Assembly (NCBI RefSeq): GCF_027944115.1
Contig: NZ_JAPJZI010000001.1
Location: forward strand, 3,038,001-3,102,000
Source: Hoeflea prorocentri
GTDB taxonomy: Bacteria; Pseudomonadota; Alphaproteobacteria; Rhizobiales; Rhizobiaceae
Reading direction: 5' to 3'
DNA: 64,000 nucleotides
Numbering within the stretch: the first letter of the stretch is position 1; every line of letters begins with the position of its first letter. The notes beneath the pieces are model-generated. The model had not been told where the DNA came from, ran no database searches, and was given only the letters and a program-made list of their open reading frames with translations. The position numbers and the translations under genes are program-made. Below are positions 52,408 to 61,712 of the stretch, one piece after another.

Positions 52408-53316
52408 ATGATTTCCGACCGGCCATTGCTTGGCATTGTTCTCATGCTCGGGTTCTGCATTCTCGCACCACTTGGCGATTCCATAGCCAAGTTGCTCAGC
52501 GATGCCGTTCCGCTCGGTGTGCTGCTGGCTTTCCGGTTTCTCGTGCAGACCGTTCTGCTTTTGCCGCTGGTCATATTCAGTGCACGAAACCTGCGCATGT
52601 CGAAGCGGGTTTTCCAGCTTATGGTCTTGCGCACAGTGCTTCATATCTTCGGCATCGGAGCGATGTTTGCCGCGCTGCGCTATCTTCCCCTGGCCGACGC
52701 CGTGGCCATCGCCTTCGTCATGCCGTTCATCATGTTGCTGCTTGGTAAATTCGTTCTTTCGGAAGAGGTCGGCCCGCACCGGCTTGCTGCCTGTGCGGTC
52801 GGGTTTATCGGAACGCTCCTCGTCATCCAGCCGAATTTCGCAGCTGTCGGCGCACCGGCACTCCTGCCCTTGCTGGTGGCGGTTATCTTCTCCTTCTTCA
52901 TGCTGGTTACCCGCCAGATTGCCAAGGAGATCGACCCAATCAGTCTGCAGTTCTCCAGTGGGGCGGTCGGGACAGCCTTGCTCGCGCTGATTCTGATCGT
53001 CTTTCAGGGCGCCGAAATCGAGCCGCTGGTCCTGGTCGCACCAAGCGCCGAGGAGTGGTTTCTGCTCGTTCTGCTTGGCATATTCGGGACGCTGGCGCAC
53101 CTGTTGATGACCTGGTCGCTGCGCTTTGCGCCCTCGGCAACGCTCGCACCCATGCAGTATCTTGAGATACCTTTCGCCACGCTGATCGGTTGGTTCATCT
53201 TCCGCGACCTGCCAAACGGGCTGGCAGCCGTCGGCATCGCCATCACCGTCGGCGCCGGACTTTATGTCATCCATCGTGAACGCATGGTTGCCCGGCGGAT
53301 CGCCGCCGAAGCCTGA
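52408..53316 (+). CDS. DMT-superfamily (EamA) transporter
   Basis: A 302-residue ten-helix transporter made of two EamA repeats. The first starts 'IVLMLGFCILAPLGDSIAKL' and the second 'LLPLLVAVIFSFFMLVTRQI'; conserved 'ALRYLPLADAVAIAFVMPFI' and 'FAPSATLAPMQYLEIPFATL' mark the repeat ends. Relatives export amino acids or metabolites. It is divergent from the sigma operon and has no other partner. Confidence 0.92.
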   Translation: MISDRPLLGIVLMLGFCILAPLGDSIAKLLSDAVPLGVLLAFRFLVQTVLLLPLVIFSARNLRMSKRVFQLMVLRTVLHIFGIGAMFAALRYLPLADAVAIAFVMPFIMLLLGKFVLSEEVGPHRLAACAVGFIGTLLVIQPNFAAVGAPALLPLLVAVIFSFFMLVTRQIAKEIDPISLQFSSGAVGTALLALILIVFQGAEIEPLVLVAPSAEEWFLLVLLGIFGTLAHLLMTWSLRFAPSATLAPMQYLEIPFATLIGWFIFRDLPNGLAAVGIAITVGAGLYVIHRERMVARRIAAEA

Positions 53317-53537
53317 CCTGTTGGTCTCAAGCGGTATTTTTCGCTCGAATCAAGCTCCCATGACGAATGAAATTTTTCCTTTAACCAGCTATGATTACCG
53401 CATTTTTACGCCACGTCTTGTGTATTTTTCAAAGCCCTATAGGATCGCGCCGCAACGGCAGTTCAGCCGGGCGCATGGGATAGATGAAAGCGGCAAAAGT
53501 CTACATTGCCGAAGCATGATGGAGAGCGATATTCGCC

Positions 53538-54284
53538 ATGGCTGATGGTGGTCGTCTTGCAGGAAAAAAAGCGCTGATAACCGCCGCAGGTCAAGGCATT
53601 GGCCGAGCCGCGGCCGAGGCTTTTGCGCGCGAGGGGGCCTTTGTCGTCGCAACGGATATCAGCGAAGCGGCACTGCCGGAGCTCGACGCCGTCGATGGGA
53701 TTGTCGCCCGGCGCCTGGACGTATTGGATGCGGCAGCGGTCACGGGCATTCTTGAAGAATTCGGCCCCTACGACATTCTGTTCAATTGTGCCGGCTATGT
53801 GCATTCCGGCACGATCCTTGATGCAACGGATGACGAGTGGGACCTCGCGTTCAACATAAACGCCAAAGCGATGTTCCGGCTGTGCCGGGGCGCCATTCCG
53901 GGCATGCTGGAAAGGGGTGGCGGCTCGATCATCAATGTGTCGTCGGTGGCCTCGTCGGTCAAAGGCGTTGCTGACCGTTGCATCTACGGTGCATCGAAGG
54001 CCGCCGTTATCGGGCTGACCAAATCGATCGCCGCTGATTTTGTGACAAAGGGAATACGCTGTAACGCCATCTGTCCGGCAACAGTCGACAGCCCTTCGCT
54101 TCACGAGCGCCTGCGCGCCACGGGCGACTACGAGACAGCGTGGGAAGCCTTTGTCGCTCGCCAGCCGATGGGTCGGATCGGAACGGCGGACGAAATCGCG
54201 GCGCTGGCTGTCTATCTCGCGGCCGATGAAAGTGCATTCACCACCGGACAGACCCTCATAATCGATGGCGGCTGGGTTCTCTAA
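53538..54284 (+). CDS. SDR oxidoreductase, 2-keto-3-deoxy-L-fuconate dehydrogenase-like
   Basis: A 248-residue short-chain dehydrogenase close to the DHRS6/BDH2 subfamily: 'LAGKKALITAAGQGIGRAAA', 'DILFNCAGYVHSGTILDATD', 'SVASSVKGVADRC' with the catalytic Ser, 'YGASKAA' with Tyr and Lys, and 'SLHERLRATGDYETAWEAF'. Bacterial members oxidise 2-keto-3-deoxy-L-fuconate to the 2,4-diketo acid. It is followed after 47 bases by an FAH-family hydrolase, the enzyme expected next in that path. Confidence 0.9.
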   Translation: MADGGRLAGKKALITAAGQGIGRAAAEAFAREGAFVVATDISEAALPELDAVDGIVARRLDVLDAAAVTGILEEFGPYDILFNCAGYVHSGTILDATDDEWDLAFNINAKAMFRLCRGAIPGMLERGGGSIINVSSVASSVKGVADRCIYGASKAAVIGLTKSIAADFVTKGIRCNAICPATVDSPSLHERLRATGDYETAWEAFVARQPMGRIGTADEIAALAVYLAADESAFTTGQTLIIDGGWVL

Positions 54285-54331
54285 TTCCCGCAGCTGCCTT
54301 CGGACACATCACAAGCAGACAGGACACATTC

Positions 54332-55177
54332 ATGAAATTACTTCGTTTTGGCGAACCCGGTCAGGAACGCCCCGGCATCCTTGATGCCGGTGGCAATATC
54401 CGCGATCTGTCGGCTGTCGTTCCGGATATCGCCGGCAGCGTTCTTGGCGACGAGCAACTCTCGGCAATCGCCAAGCAGGATCTGGAGAAATTGCCTCTTG
54501 TAGAAGGGAATCAGCGTTTCGGGCCGTGTGTCGCCGATGTGGGCAAATTCTTATGCATCGGGCTCAACTACTCCGACCATGCCGAAGAAGCCGGAATGAC
54601 GGTTCCGGATGAACCGGTCCTTTTCTTCAAGGCGACATCGGCAGTCTGCGGTCCGAACGACAATGTGGAAATCCCGCGTGGTTCGACTGCTACGGACTGG
54701 GAAGTCGAACTCGGCGTGGTGATCGGCAAACACGCCAAATATGTCAGCAAGGACGACGCGCTCGACCATGTGGCGGGTTATTGCGTCATCAACGACGTGT
54801 CAGAGCGCGACTTTCAGCTCAAACGCTCCGGCCAGTGGGCCAAGGGAAAATCGGCCGATACATTTGGCCCGATTGGCCCGTGGCTGGTCACCCGCGACGA
54901 GGTGCCCGACCCGCAGAACCTCTCGATGTATCTCGATGTCAACGGCAAGCGCTTTCAGTCCGGCTCAACGAACACGATGGTCTTCGGCGTCGCCCATGTC
55001 GTGTCCTATCTCTCGCAATTCATGAGCCTTCATCCGGGCGACATCATTTCAACCGGTACGCCTCCTGGTGTCGGCATGGGTCAAAAGCCCGATCCGGTCT
55101 ATCTTAAGCCCGGCGACGTGATCGAACTGGGTATCGAAGGTCTAGGCGAACAACGGCAGACGACGGTCGCCAGCTGA
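54332..55177 (+). CDS. FAH-family hydrolase (2,4-diketo-3-deoxy-L-fuconate hydrolase-like)
   Basis: A 281-residue fumarylacetoacetate-hydrolase-fold protein. The metal-binding acidic residues lie in 'DWEVELGVVIG', the oxyanion region in 'FLCIGLNYSDHAEEAG' with the catalytic His, and 'DIISTGTPPGVGMGQKPDPV' is the conserved C-terminal loop. With the upstream SDR it would split a 2,4-diketo-3-deoxy acid to pyruvate plus lactate (from a 6-deoxy sugar) or glycolate (from a pentose). The lactate dehydrogenase-type gene at 61713 would then use the product. Confidence 0.9.
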   Translation: MKLLRFGEPGQERPGILDAGGNIRDLSAVVPDIAGSVLGDEQLSAIAKQDLEKLPLVEGNQRFGPCVADVGKFLCIGLNYSDHAEEAGMTVPDEPVLFFKATSAVCGPNDNVEIPRGSTATDWEVELGVVIGKHAKYVSKDDALDHVAGYCVINDVSERDFQLKRSGQWAKGKSADTFGPIGPWLVTRDEVPDPQNLSMYLDVNGKRFQSGSTNTMVFGVAHVVSYLSQFMSLHPGDIISTGTPPGVGMGQKPDPVYLKPGDVIELGIEGLGEQRQTTVAS

Positions 55178-55189
55178 GGCGGCCAGCCG

Positions 55190-56104
55190 TCAGGAAAGCT
55201 CCCTGGGGATGATTGCACCGCGCACGCCAATGACGCGGGCTGCACAATCGTGACCGGCCAGCATGGCTTCGCCCAGCGGCCGTCCGGACAGGAGCGCCGC
55301 CAGAAAAGCCCCGTTGAAACTGTCGCCCGCAGCGGTCGTATCAACCACGCTGGTTGCCGGCGAAAACCGGATCGACGGATCGGCCGGCGCGTTGATCGGA
55401 ACGGGCCCCTCGGCACCGCGTTTGAGGGCGCCGGTCACAATGCCGCTGGCGCTCAAACGCGCCAGCGCCGCCATGGGATCGGCATCACCGAAGAGTGCCA
55501 TCTCGTCATCCACCGACGGCATGCCGATATCGCACAGGGACCAGGCCCGGCTGACCGCATCGCGCGCAGCCTCAACGCTTTCCCACAGTCTTGGGCGATA
55601 GTTGGAATCGAAGGCAAAGAGCCCTCCCCGCTCGCGAAAAACCTGAAGCCAGCCCATCAAGGCTGTTCGTACATCAGGCTGAAGGATGGCCAGCGTGATG
55701 GCGGAGAGGTAGACGACATCAAACTCATCGAGTGAGGAGAAATCAGCGCCATGATCGCTGCAAAAAAGCAGCCTGGCGGCCGAGTTCTCGCGCCAGTAGG
55801 AAAACGATCGTTCGCCATGTGCATCGGTGCTGATGGCATAAAGGCCGGGCAGCCGCTCATCATCCCGGACAATCCCGGCAGTCGAAACACCCTCGCCTTC
55901 GATAAACGCGATCATCCGGTCCGAAAAACTGTCACGGCCGACTTGTGAGACGAAGGCAACCTTATGGGCTTTTGCGCCGGCACGCTCAAGATAGACAGCC
56001 GTATTCAGCGTATCGCCGGCAAAGCCGATTTGGGCGGTTTGCCCCTCTGCATCCAGGGAAAGCTCCACCATGGCCTCGCCCACGCACGCGATCTTTCGGC
56101 CCAT
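55190..56104 (-). CDS. PfkB-family sugar kinase, 2-keto-3-deoxygluconate kinase-like
   Basis: A 304-residue ribokinase-fold kinase. The substrate end is 'GFAGDTLNTAVYLERAG', as in KDG kinases; the catalytic motif is 'DTTAAGDSFNGAF' with the base Asp. The ATG at 56104 follows GGGAGAA at 7 bases. It is convergent with the FAH gene (12 bases between stops). It gives the locus an alternative fate for a 2-keto-3-deoxy acid, phosphorylation toward the Entner–Doudoroff cleavage, though no aldolase gene is in the window. Confidence 0.88.
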   Translation of the reverse strand: MGRKIACVGEAMVELSLDAEGQTAQIGFAGDTLNTAVYLERAGAKAHKVAFVSQVGRDSFSDRMIAFIEGEGVSTAGIVRDDERLPGLYAISTDAHGERSFSYWRENSAARLLFCSDHGADFSSLDEFDVVYLSAITLAILQPDVRTALMGWLQVFRERGGLFAFDSNYRPRLWESVEAARDAVSRAWSLCDIGMPSVDDEMALFGDADPMAALARLSASGIVTGALKRGAEGPVPINAPADPSIRFSPATSVVDTTAAGDSFNGAFLAALLSGRPLGEAMLAGHDCAARVIGVRGAIIPRELS

Positions 56105-56307
56105 GATGATTTTCTCCCGGATAGTCGGCGCGTCGTCGCCGAGCGGCGCTGGACTGGATCGCAAAAACGCGGTTCAGCGTCAAGGGATGCATACGGCCAA
56201 GCGAGGATATGCAGAACATGACGCGACAGCGCTTGCGCTCGCGGCCCGGAAAAGGCAACACTACAACTTAGAGGCGGCGAGCAGGCCGCAAGAGACAGGG
56301 AACAACC

Positions 56308-57507
56308 ATGCATCCTACAAACAACAGAATTGCCGATATTGTTCCGGAAGTAAAAGAATGGCGGCGGTGGCTGCACCGCAACCCGGAATTGCTTTTCGAC
56401 CTTCCCAAGACATCAGCCTATATCGCCGAAAGATTGCGCGAGATCGGTGTGGACGAAATCCACGAGAATGTAGCCGAGTCAGGCATTGTGGCCGTGATCA
56501 ACGGCAATGCAGACGGACCGGTGATCGGGCTGAGGGCGGATATGGACGCCCTGCCGATGGACGAGATAAGCGACATCGAACATGCATCCGAAACGCCCGG
56601 GAAAATGCATGCATGCGGCCATGACGGCCACAGCGCCATGCTTTTGGGCGCTGCCAAATATCTGGCGGAGACACGCAACTTTGCCGGCAAGGCCGTGCTG
56701 ATATTCCAGCCGGCCGAGGAAGGCGGCACCGGCGCAAAGGCGATGGTCGACACCGGGTTGTTCGACAGAATGGGCATTGATGAGGTGTACGGCATGCACA
56801 ACATGCCCAGTCTTCCGATCGGCCATTTCGGATTCTGCGAGGGGCCGGCGCTGGCGGCGACCGATTTCTTTTATGTCGATATCGAGGGCGTCGGCGGGCA
56901 TGCTTCCCGTCCACACCGCTGCGTCGATCCCGTCGTCGCGGCAAACGCCATTTACAACGCATTCCAATCGATCATCACGCGCAATGCCGATCCGATGAAA
57001 AACGGGCTGATTTCGATCACCTCCATACAGGCGGGCGACGCCAACAATGTCATTCCGCAAACGGCGCATCTGAAAGGCACAGTGCGTAACCTGCATGAAG
57101 AAACGCGCGACATGATCGAGCGGCGCATGCAGGAGATCGTCGACGGCATTGCGCAAAGCCATGGTGTTGAAATCAAGCTGACCTATGATCGTCTATGCCC
57201 GGTTACGATCAATCATGTCGATCAAACGGTTCATGCGGCAGAGGCCGCCGAAAAGGTCGTGGGCGCGCAGAACATCGACCGCGAGCAACCGGCCCGCCTC
57301 GGCGGAGAGGACTTTTCCTATATGCTCCAGGAAAAGCCCGGCACGATCGTTTTCATCGGCAATGGCGAAACCGCCGGCTTGCACCACCCGGAATATGATT
57401 TCAACGATGAGGCGATCCCGTACGGCATCGCCTTCTGGGCAAAAATCATAGAGGACAGGCTGCCGCTCGGCGAAAGCGCTGCACCACCGATCAAACAGGC
57501 GAGCTAG
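56308..57507 (+). CDS. M20-family amidohydrolase (hippurate hydrolase/N-acyl-amino-acid type)
   Basis: A 399-residue zinc or manganese hydrolase. Metal-site motifs are 'GLRADMDALPMDE', 'HACGHDGHSAMLLGAAKYLA' and 'PAEEGGTGAKAMVD' with the catalytic Glu; the lid domain begins 'GVGGHASRPH' and the last ligand is in 'GLHHPEYDFND'. Members cleave N-acyl amino acids or hippurate-like amides. It is transcribed alone, divergent from the kinase. The substrate cannot be deduced. Confidence 0.92.
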   Translation: MHPTNNRIADIVPEVKEWRRWLHRNPELLFDLPKTSAYIAERLREIGVDEIHENVAESGIVAVINGNADGPVIGLRADMDALPMDEISDIEHASETPGKMHACGHDGHSAMLLGAAKYLAETRNFAGKAVLIFQPAEEGGTGAKAMVDTGLFDRMGIDEVYGMHNMPSLPIGHFGFCEGPALAATDFFYVDIEGVGGHASRPHRCVDPVVAANAIYNAFQSIITRNADPMKNGLISITSIQAGDANNVIPQTAHLKGTVRNLHEETRDMIERRMQEIVDGIAQSHGVEIKLTYDRLCPVTINHVDQTVHAAEAAEKVVGAQNIDREQPARLGGEDFSYMLQEKPGTIVFIGNGETAGLHHPEYDFNDEAIPYGIAFWAKIIEDRLPLGESAAPPIKQAS

Positions 57508-57515
57508 GGTTTCGA

Positions 57516-57983
57516 CTAGAGCGGATGCGTTTCGGTTGCCTCGGAGAAAGGCCGGCGCAGCCGCTCTCCGGGTTGCAGAAGAACATCATTGTGCAATGCG
57601 ACGCCCATTTCCAGGCTTGCAGCAATGTTATGGGCGCGCTCGATGAAGAGGTCTGCGGCAGGCGGCGCGCAAAGCTCCCGCGCCGTTTCTTCGAACAGTT
57701 GAAGCCAGCGGTCGAAATGCCTGGCGTCGACGGGAAGCGGTGCGTGTTTTTGCATCGGTCTGCCGTGATAACGCCCGGTCTGCAACGCCACAGACGACCA
57801 GAAGGCGAACATGCGCTGAAGATGTGGCTCCCAGTCGGTGATGCGTTCGGCAAAGACAGGACCGAGCATGTCATCCGCTCTCACCCGGTCATAGAACCGG
57901 CGAACAAGTCGTTCGATCAACGCCTCGGTTATTCCGGTTTGCTTTGAGATTTCCCGTGATTTGCGGGCTCGTCTGTCGTTCAT
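57516..57983 (-). CDS. group III truncated haemoglobin
   Basis: A 155-residue globin of the TrHb-III type: 'LIERLVRRFYDRVRADDMLG', 'WEPHLQRMFAFWSSVALQTG', 'RPMQKHAPLPVDARHFDRWL' with the proximal His (residue about 95), and 'LFIERAHNIAASLEMGVALH'. These small heme proteins bind O2 or NO; the role is often NO detoxification. I use the ATG at 57983; an upstream frame lengthens it by 18 residues. It is convergent with the M20 gene. Confidence 0.9.
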   Translation of the reverse strand: MNDRRARKSREISKQTGITEALIERLVRRFYDRVRADDMLGPVFAERITDWEPHLQRMFAFWSSVALQTGRYHGRPMQKHAPLPVDARHFDRWLQLFEETARELCAPPAADLFIERAHNIAASLEMGVALHNDVLLQPGERLRRPFSEATETHPL

Positions 57984-58298
57984 AGGTGTCGCTTCTTCCA
58001 ACGGGAGCAATCTGTGGGTCGAAACGGCGGGTTTCAAGTCGCTAAATTGCCGCGGTGTTTCGCCTCAATGCAAGACAGTTCGTACTTCACCTCAATCGGC
58101 AGCAAGTCATGTATGTCAGCACTGATATACTTGACGAAAACTTACACGCATGTTTCTTCTGGCACCAAAAGAGCTGGAATACTCTTTTGAAACGAGAAGC
58201 CTTTACTTGAACATCCCTCATCATCCGGCGAGACGATATCAGGCGTTTGAAGCGGATCGGCAACATGTTTAACGGACTTAACTGATCGGGCCTGCTGT
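57984..58298. other. gap upstream of the glycosyltransferase pair
   Basis: No gene is supported. The stretch is AT-rich around 58100–58230 and probably holds the glycosyltransferase promoter, but no convincing -35/-10 pair or palindrome was found. The RBS before 58299 is weak. Confidence 0.4.
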
Positions 58299-59894
58299 AT
58301 GATCCCCAAGATAATCCACCAAACATGGCGCGATGAAAACATCCCCGACAACTACCTGGAACTCGTTGACAGCTGGAAGCGGCTAAATCCGGATTGGGAG
58401 TACCGTCTGTGGACAGATAATGATCTGGACACCATGGTCGTCGAGCATTTTCCGGAATTCCTTGATCAGTTTCGCGCATATCCAAACCCCGTACAGCGCG
58501 CCGATGCAGGCCGTTATATGGTGCTTTATCTCCATGGCGGCGTTTATGCGGACCTCGACACACGCTGTAACGAGCCGTTCGATCTGCTGTGGGATGAAGA
58601 GCGTATCGTCCTGGCGCATGAGCCGCTGGAGCATCTCTACGAATATTGCCGGGTCAGGCAGATGGATCATCTGCTTTTCAACGGCACCATGGTGAGCCCC
58701 AAAGACCATCCCTTCTGGCTCAGCGTGTTCGAGGCGATGGAGCGGGCCCGGCATTCCAGAGATGTCATGGATTCAACCGGACCGGTGCTTTTGACAAATT
58801 GCGTGAAGCAATACAGCGACCCCGACAGTCTTTGCATCAATTCGTGCCAACTCTTTAATCCCCTGACGAAGCAGAAGGTCGAGTCCGAAGCCGACGTCTT
58901 CGGCGACTATGCGGGCCATCGCCTTTCGACCCATTACTGGTTCGGAACCTGGTATCAGGACTGGTATGAAACGCCGCTGCGCCGCTTCAAGAAGATCGTC
59001 CGGAAAACCCGGTACCATTTAACCCGGGGGGAGTATCTGTCGCGGTCCGAGGCGCGGTCGCTGGTGGACCGAACAGTGTTGGATATCCCGCTGAACGGGT
59101 CTGCGTCAGCGGATGACCAAAATATCCAGGTGCTGATCCCGGCTCGCGACGCGGAACCGTTCCTCGAGCGGTGTGTCGAACTGCTGCGCGCGCTGGACTA
59201 CCCCAAGGACAAAATAAAGATTGCTTTTTGCGAAGGCGACAGCGTTGACAATACGTGGGACAGGCTGCAGGCACTGTGCGCCGAGCTTCGCACCGAATTT
59301 GCAGACGTGATCTGCCTGAAGAAAGAAACCGGCGCCAGTTTCAACCGTGAAAAACGCTGGAAACCCAAACTTCAAAAAAAGCGCCGCATCGGCCTGGCGA
59401 AGGTCCGCAATCACCTGATTGACAACGCGTTGGACGGCGAAGCGAATTGGGCTTTATGGATCGATGCCGATGTCTGCGATTATCCGCCCGATATCCTGAA
59501 GAGGCTGTTGCACGAGCGCGAGAAGATCGTGGTGCCGAATTGCGTCCTGGAGCCTGGCGGCGCGTGTTATGATCTTAACAGCTTCACCGTGACCGATGAG
59601 CGGCGTGATAGCGGCTATTACAAATATGTCCGCAATGGTCTTTACGCACCACCGGGAGAATCGCCGCGGCGATTGCACTTCAACGATCTTCGCAGCTCGG
59701 AGCGTGTTGAACTCTTCGGCGTCGGCGGCACGATGCTGCTGGTGCATGCCTCCGTTCACCGGGCAGGCATCCGGTTTCCCGAAATCCCCTATTGCGATCT
59801 GCTTGAGACCGAGGGCTTTGGCTATTGGGCTCGCGACTGCGGCGTTATTCCGATCGGACTTCCCAATGTGGAAATCCGGCATGTGCGCTCATGA
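58299..59894 (+). CDS. two-domain glycosyltransferase: GT32-like plus Anp1/GT62-like
   Basis: A 531-residue cytoplasmic protein. Residues about 1–200 are a GT32-type (DXD) transferase: 'IPKIIHQTWRDENIPDNYLE', 'NPDWEYRLWTDNDL', 'RADAGRYMVLYLHGGVYADL' with Asp85-x-Asp87. Residues about 275–531 look like the Anp1/GT62 family known mainly from fungal mannan synthesis: 'IQVLIPARDAEPFLERCVEL', 'GLAKVRNHLIDNAL', 'ALWIDADVCDYPPDIL' with Asp389 and Asp391, and 'GVGGTMLLVHASVH'. Both DXD sites are intact. It overlaps the GT25-like gene (ATGA). Confidence 0.82.
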   Translation: MIPKIIHQTWRDENIPDNYLELVDSWKRLNPDWEYRLWTDNDLDTMVVEHFPEFLDQFRAYPNPVQRADAGRYMVLYLHGGVYADLDTRCNEPFDLLWDEERIVLAHEPLEHLYEYCRVRQMDHLLFNGTMVSPKDHPFWLSVFEAMERARHSRDVMDSTGPVLLTNCVKQYSDPDSLCINSCQLFNPLTKQKVESEADVFGDYAGHRLSTHYWFGTWYQDWYETPLRRFKKIVRKTRYHLTRGEYLSRSEARSLVDRTVLDIPLNGSASADDQNIQVLIPARDAEPFLERCVELLRALDYPKDKIKIAFCEGDSVDNTWDRLQALCAELRTEFADVICLKKETGASFNREKRWKPKLQKKRRIGLAKVRNHLIDNALDGEANWALWIDADVCDYPPDILKRLLHEREKIVVPNCVLEPGGACYDLNSFTVTDERRDSGYYKYVRNGLYAPPGESPRRLHFNDLRSSERVELFGVGGTMLLVHASVHRAGIRFPEIPYCDLLETEGFGYWARDCGVIPIGLPNVEIRHVRS

Positions 59895-60679
59895 CAAATT
59901 CGGCCTGCAAACTTCCCGCCTTCGTGCTGACCTTCGACGGGTCCCATCCGCAACGTCATGAATCCGTCAGGCAACAAATGCTTGCCTTCGAACCGGCAAT
60001 CGAATGGCAATTCGTTCACGGTTTTGCCGCCGATGATAGCCGGATCGAGGACCTTTATGACGATGCGCTGAACAGGCGTTATTCGAAGCGGCCCATGGGT
60101 CGGGGAGAAATTGCCGCCTATGCGGGACACCGCAGGATGATGCAGAGGTTCATTGAAACCGGCCACGATTACGGTCTTTTTGTCGAAGACGATTTCGGCT
60201 GGCGTGGAACGGCCGCTCAATGGCACCATTTGATCGGCAATGTCGATACCGTCATGGCCGGCAAGGACATGCTCAAACTGTTTGATTTCGGCCCGCCCAA
60301 GTCGGGCTGTGTGGCCCGCGCCGAATGCGGTCCTATCGAGACAGTGAAGCCCTTGAGCGTCGGTGCCGGCGTGGTTGGCTATATCCTTGGCCGGGACGGC
60401 GCAAAAAAAATACTCTCGCGCAAACGGGTCTTCAGACAGATAGACGAAGATATAAAGTATTATTGGGAACTCGGGCTCGAGATATGGACTGTCCGACCTC
60501 AGATGATCGCTGAAATCAGCGCAGGCCTTGGCGGAAGTTATCTGGAGAAAGAGCGGGCACTGATCAAGCGGCGCCATCGCAATTTGGCGACTTCACTGAA
60601 GGGCAATCTGCTGGCGCTTCGCAAAAAGGTCCTGAACCGGCATCATCGGTCCAAAGGAAATGCAGGTCCGCGATCATGA
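59891..60679 (+). CDS. GT25-like glycosyltransferase
   Basis: A 262-residue protein similar to family 25 (LPS/collagen-type) transferases: 'AFVLTFDGSHPQRHESVRQQ' at the N-terminus, 'MGRGEIAAYAGHRRMMQRFI', the acidic 'YGLFVEDDFGW', and 'GAGVVGYILGRDGAKKIL'. The ATG overlaps the stop of the GT32/GT62-like gene, so the two act on one glycan. The C-terminus is rich in Lys/Arg and may contact membrane. Acceptor is unknown. Confidence 0.82.
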   Translation: MTNSACKLPAFVLTFDGSHPQRHESVRQQMLAFEPAIEWQFVHGFAADDSRIEDLYDDALNRRYSKRPMGRGEIAAYAGHRRMMQRFIETGHDYGLFVEDDFGWRGTAAQWHHLIGNVDTVMAGKDMLKLFDFGPPKSGCVARAECGPIETVKPLSVGAGVVGYILGRDGAKKILSRKRVFRQIDEDIKYYWELGLEIWTVRPQMIAEISAGLGGSYLEKERALIKRRHRNLATSLKGNLLALRKKVLNRHHRSKGNAGPRS

Positions 60680-60761
60680 GGGCGTCGCAATGATCCGGGC
60701 AAGGTTTTGCACCAGGCATATGGACATTGTATCCTGCAAAAGACTGTCAGCGGGGTTGGCG

Positions 60762-61535
60762 ATGCAGTTGAAATCTGTGCTTGGCGCTTTTGTTCTGGTT
60801 TTTTGTTTTTTACCGGCTGTCGGCTTAGCGGCAGATGATCCGCTGACGTTTACCTACGATCCGCCGAAGGATCTTTCCAAGCACCGCGAAATCGAGCTTT
60901 GGGGAACCTTCTACCACACCAGGATCGCCAAGGATCAGCCGGACGGGCATGACCTGCTCAACAAGCACGACAAGCCGATCGGCCCGAAGCTGGGCCGGAC
61001 GGACTGGTGCAAGGCTGCCCTTGAGGGCGCTGCCGTCATCGAGATGAAGGACGGTTCGAAGGTGATCGTCAATGTGCGTGACGCGGATGGCCCGGCCCAG
61101 GTCAATTGCAGCCCGCTCTATCCGCACCTGAGTGCCCGGGCGCGCAACGGCATGCGCCATACACGGTTTTTCAAGATCACATCCCCCAAGGTCAAATATG
61201 GCTACGGGATCGACGACATGCCTCTTGCGGCCTTTCGCACCATCGCGGTCGACCGGCATCAGGTTCCGATCCGCTATCGCAGCCTGGTTTTCATTCCCAA
61301 ACTCAAGGGGCGCAATCTGACCCTTGCCGATGGCACCGCCATTACCCATGACGGTTACGTGTTTGCCGCCGACACCGGCAGCGGTGTTCATGGTCACCAT
61401 ATCGATTTTTACACCGGCTTCGTGAACACCAATCCGTTTCCCGATCTGGCCGGTGGTGAGCGTCATCGTTTCAAAGCCTATCTCGTGACCGATGAAGCGA
61501 TCCACAAACAGATGTTGGAACTTCACTCCGACTAA
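60762..61535 (+). CDS. secreted 3D-domain protein (MltA C-terminal-like)
   Basis: A 257-residue exported protein. The ATG at 60762 begins the signal peptide ('MQLKSVLGAFVLVFCFLPAV', cleavage near 'GLAADDP'); an upstream open frame is ignored. The C-terminal part has the 3D (Asp-Asp-Asp) domain layout: 'GYGIDDMPLAAFRTIAVDR', 'GTAITHDGYVFAADTGSGVH' and 'HHIDFYTGF', as in lytic transglycosylase MltA and YuiC. It probably acts on peptidoglycan. It starts 82 bases after the GT25-like gene and may be cotranscribed. Confidence 0.8.
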   Translation: MQLKSVLGAFVLVFCFLPAVGLAADDPLTFTYDPPKDLSKHREIELWGTFYHTRIAKDQPDGHDLLNKHDKPIGPKLGRTDWCKAALEGAAVIEMKDGSKVIVNVRDADGPAQVNCSPLYPHLSARARNGMRHTRFFKITSPKVKYGYGIDDMPLAAFRTIAVDRHQVPIRYRSLVFIPKLKGRNLTLADGTAITHDGYVFAADTGSGVHGHHIDFYTGFVNTNPFPDLAGGERHRFKAYLVTDEAIHKQMLELHSD

Positions 61536-61712
61536 GCCTTGCCGTTGACTGCTCATCTACACTGCCCACGCAACTGGTAAAAAAAATTGTCCACATGCAC
61601 AGATCCATCTTGTTTCCAACGGGATGATCATTAGAATGCGCTCCGGCCCTTTCCTATTCCGTTTCAGTGACAGCCAGTTTTCGCAGGATTGGGTCAACCA
61701 TGGAGACACCTG

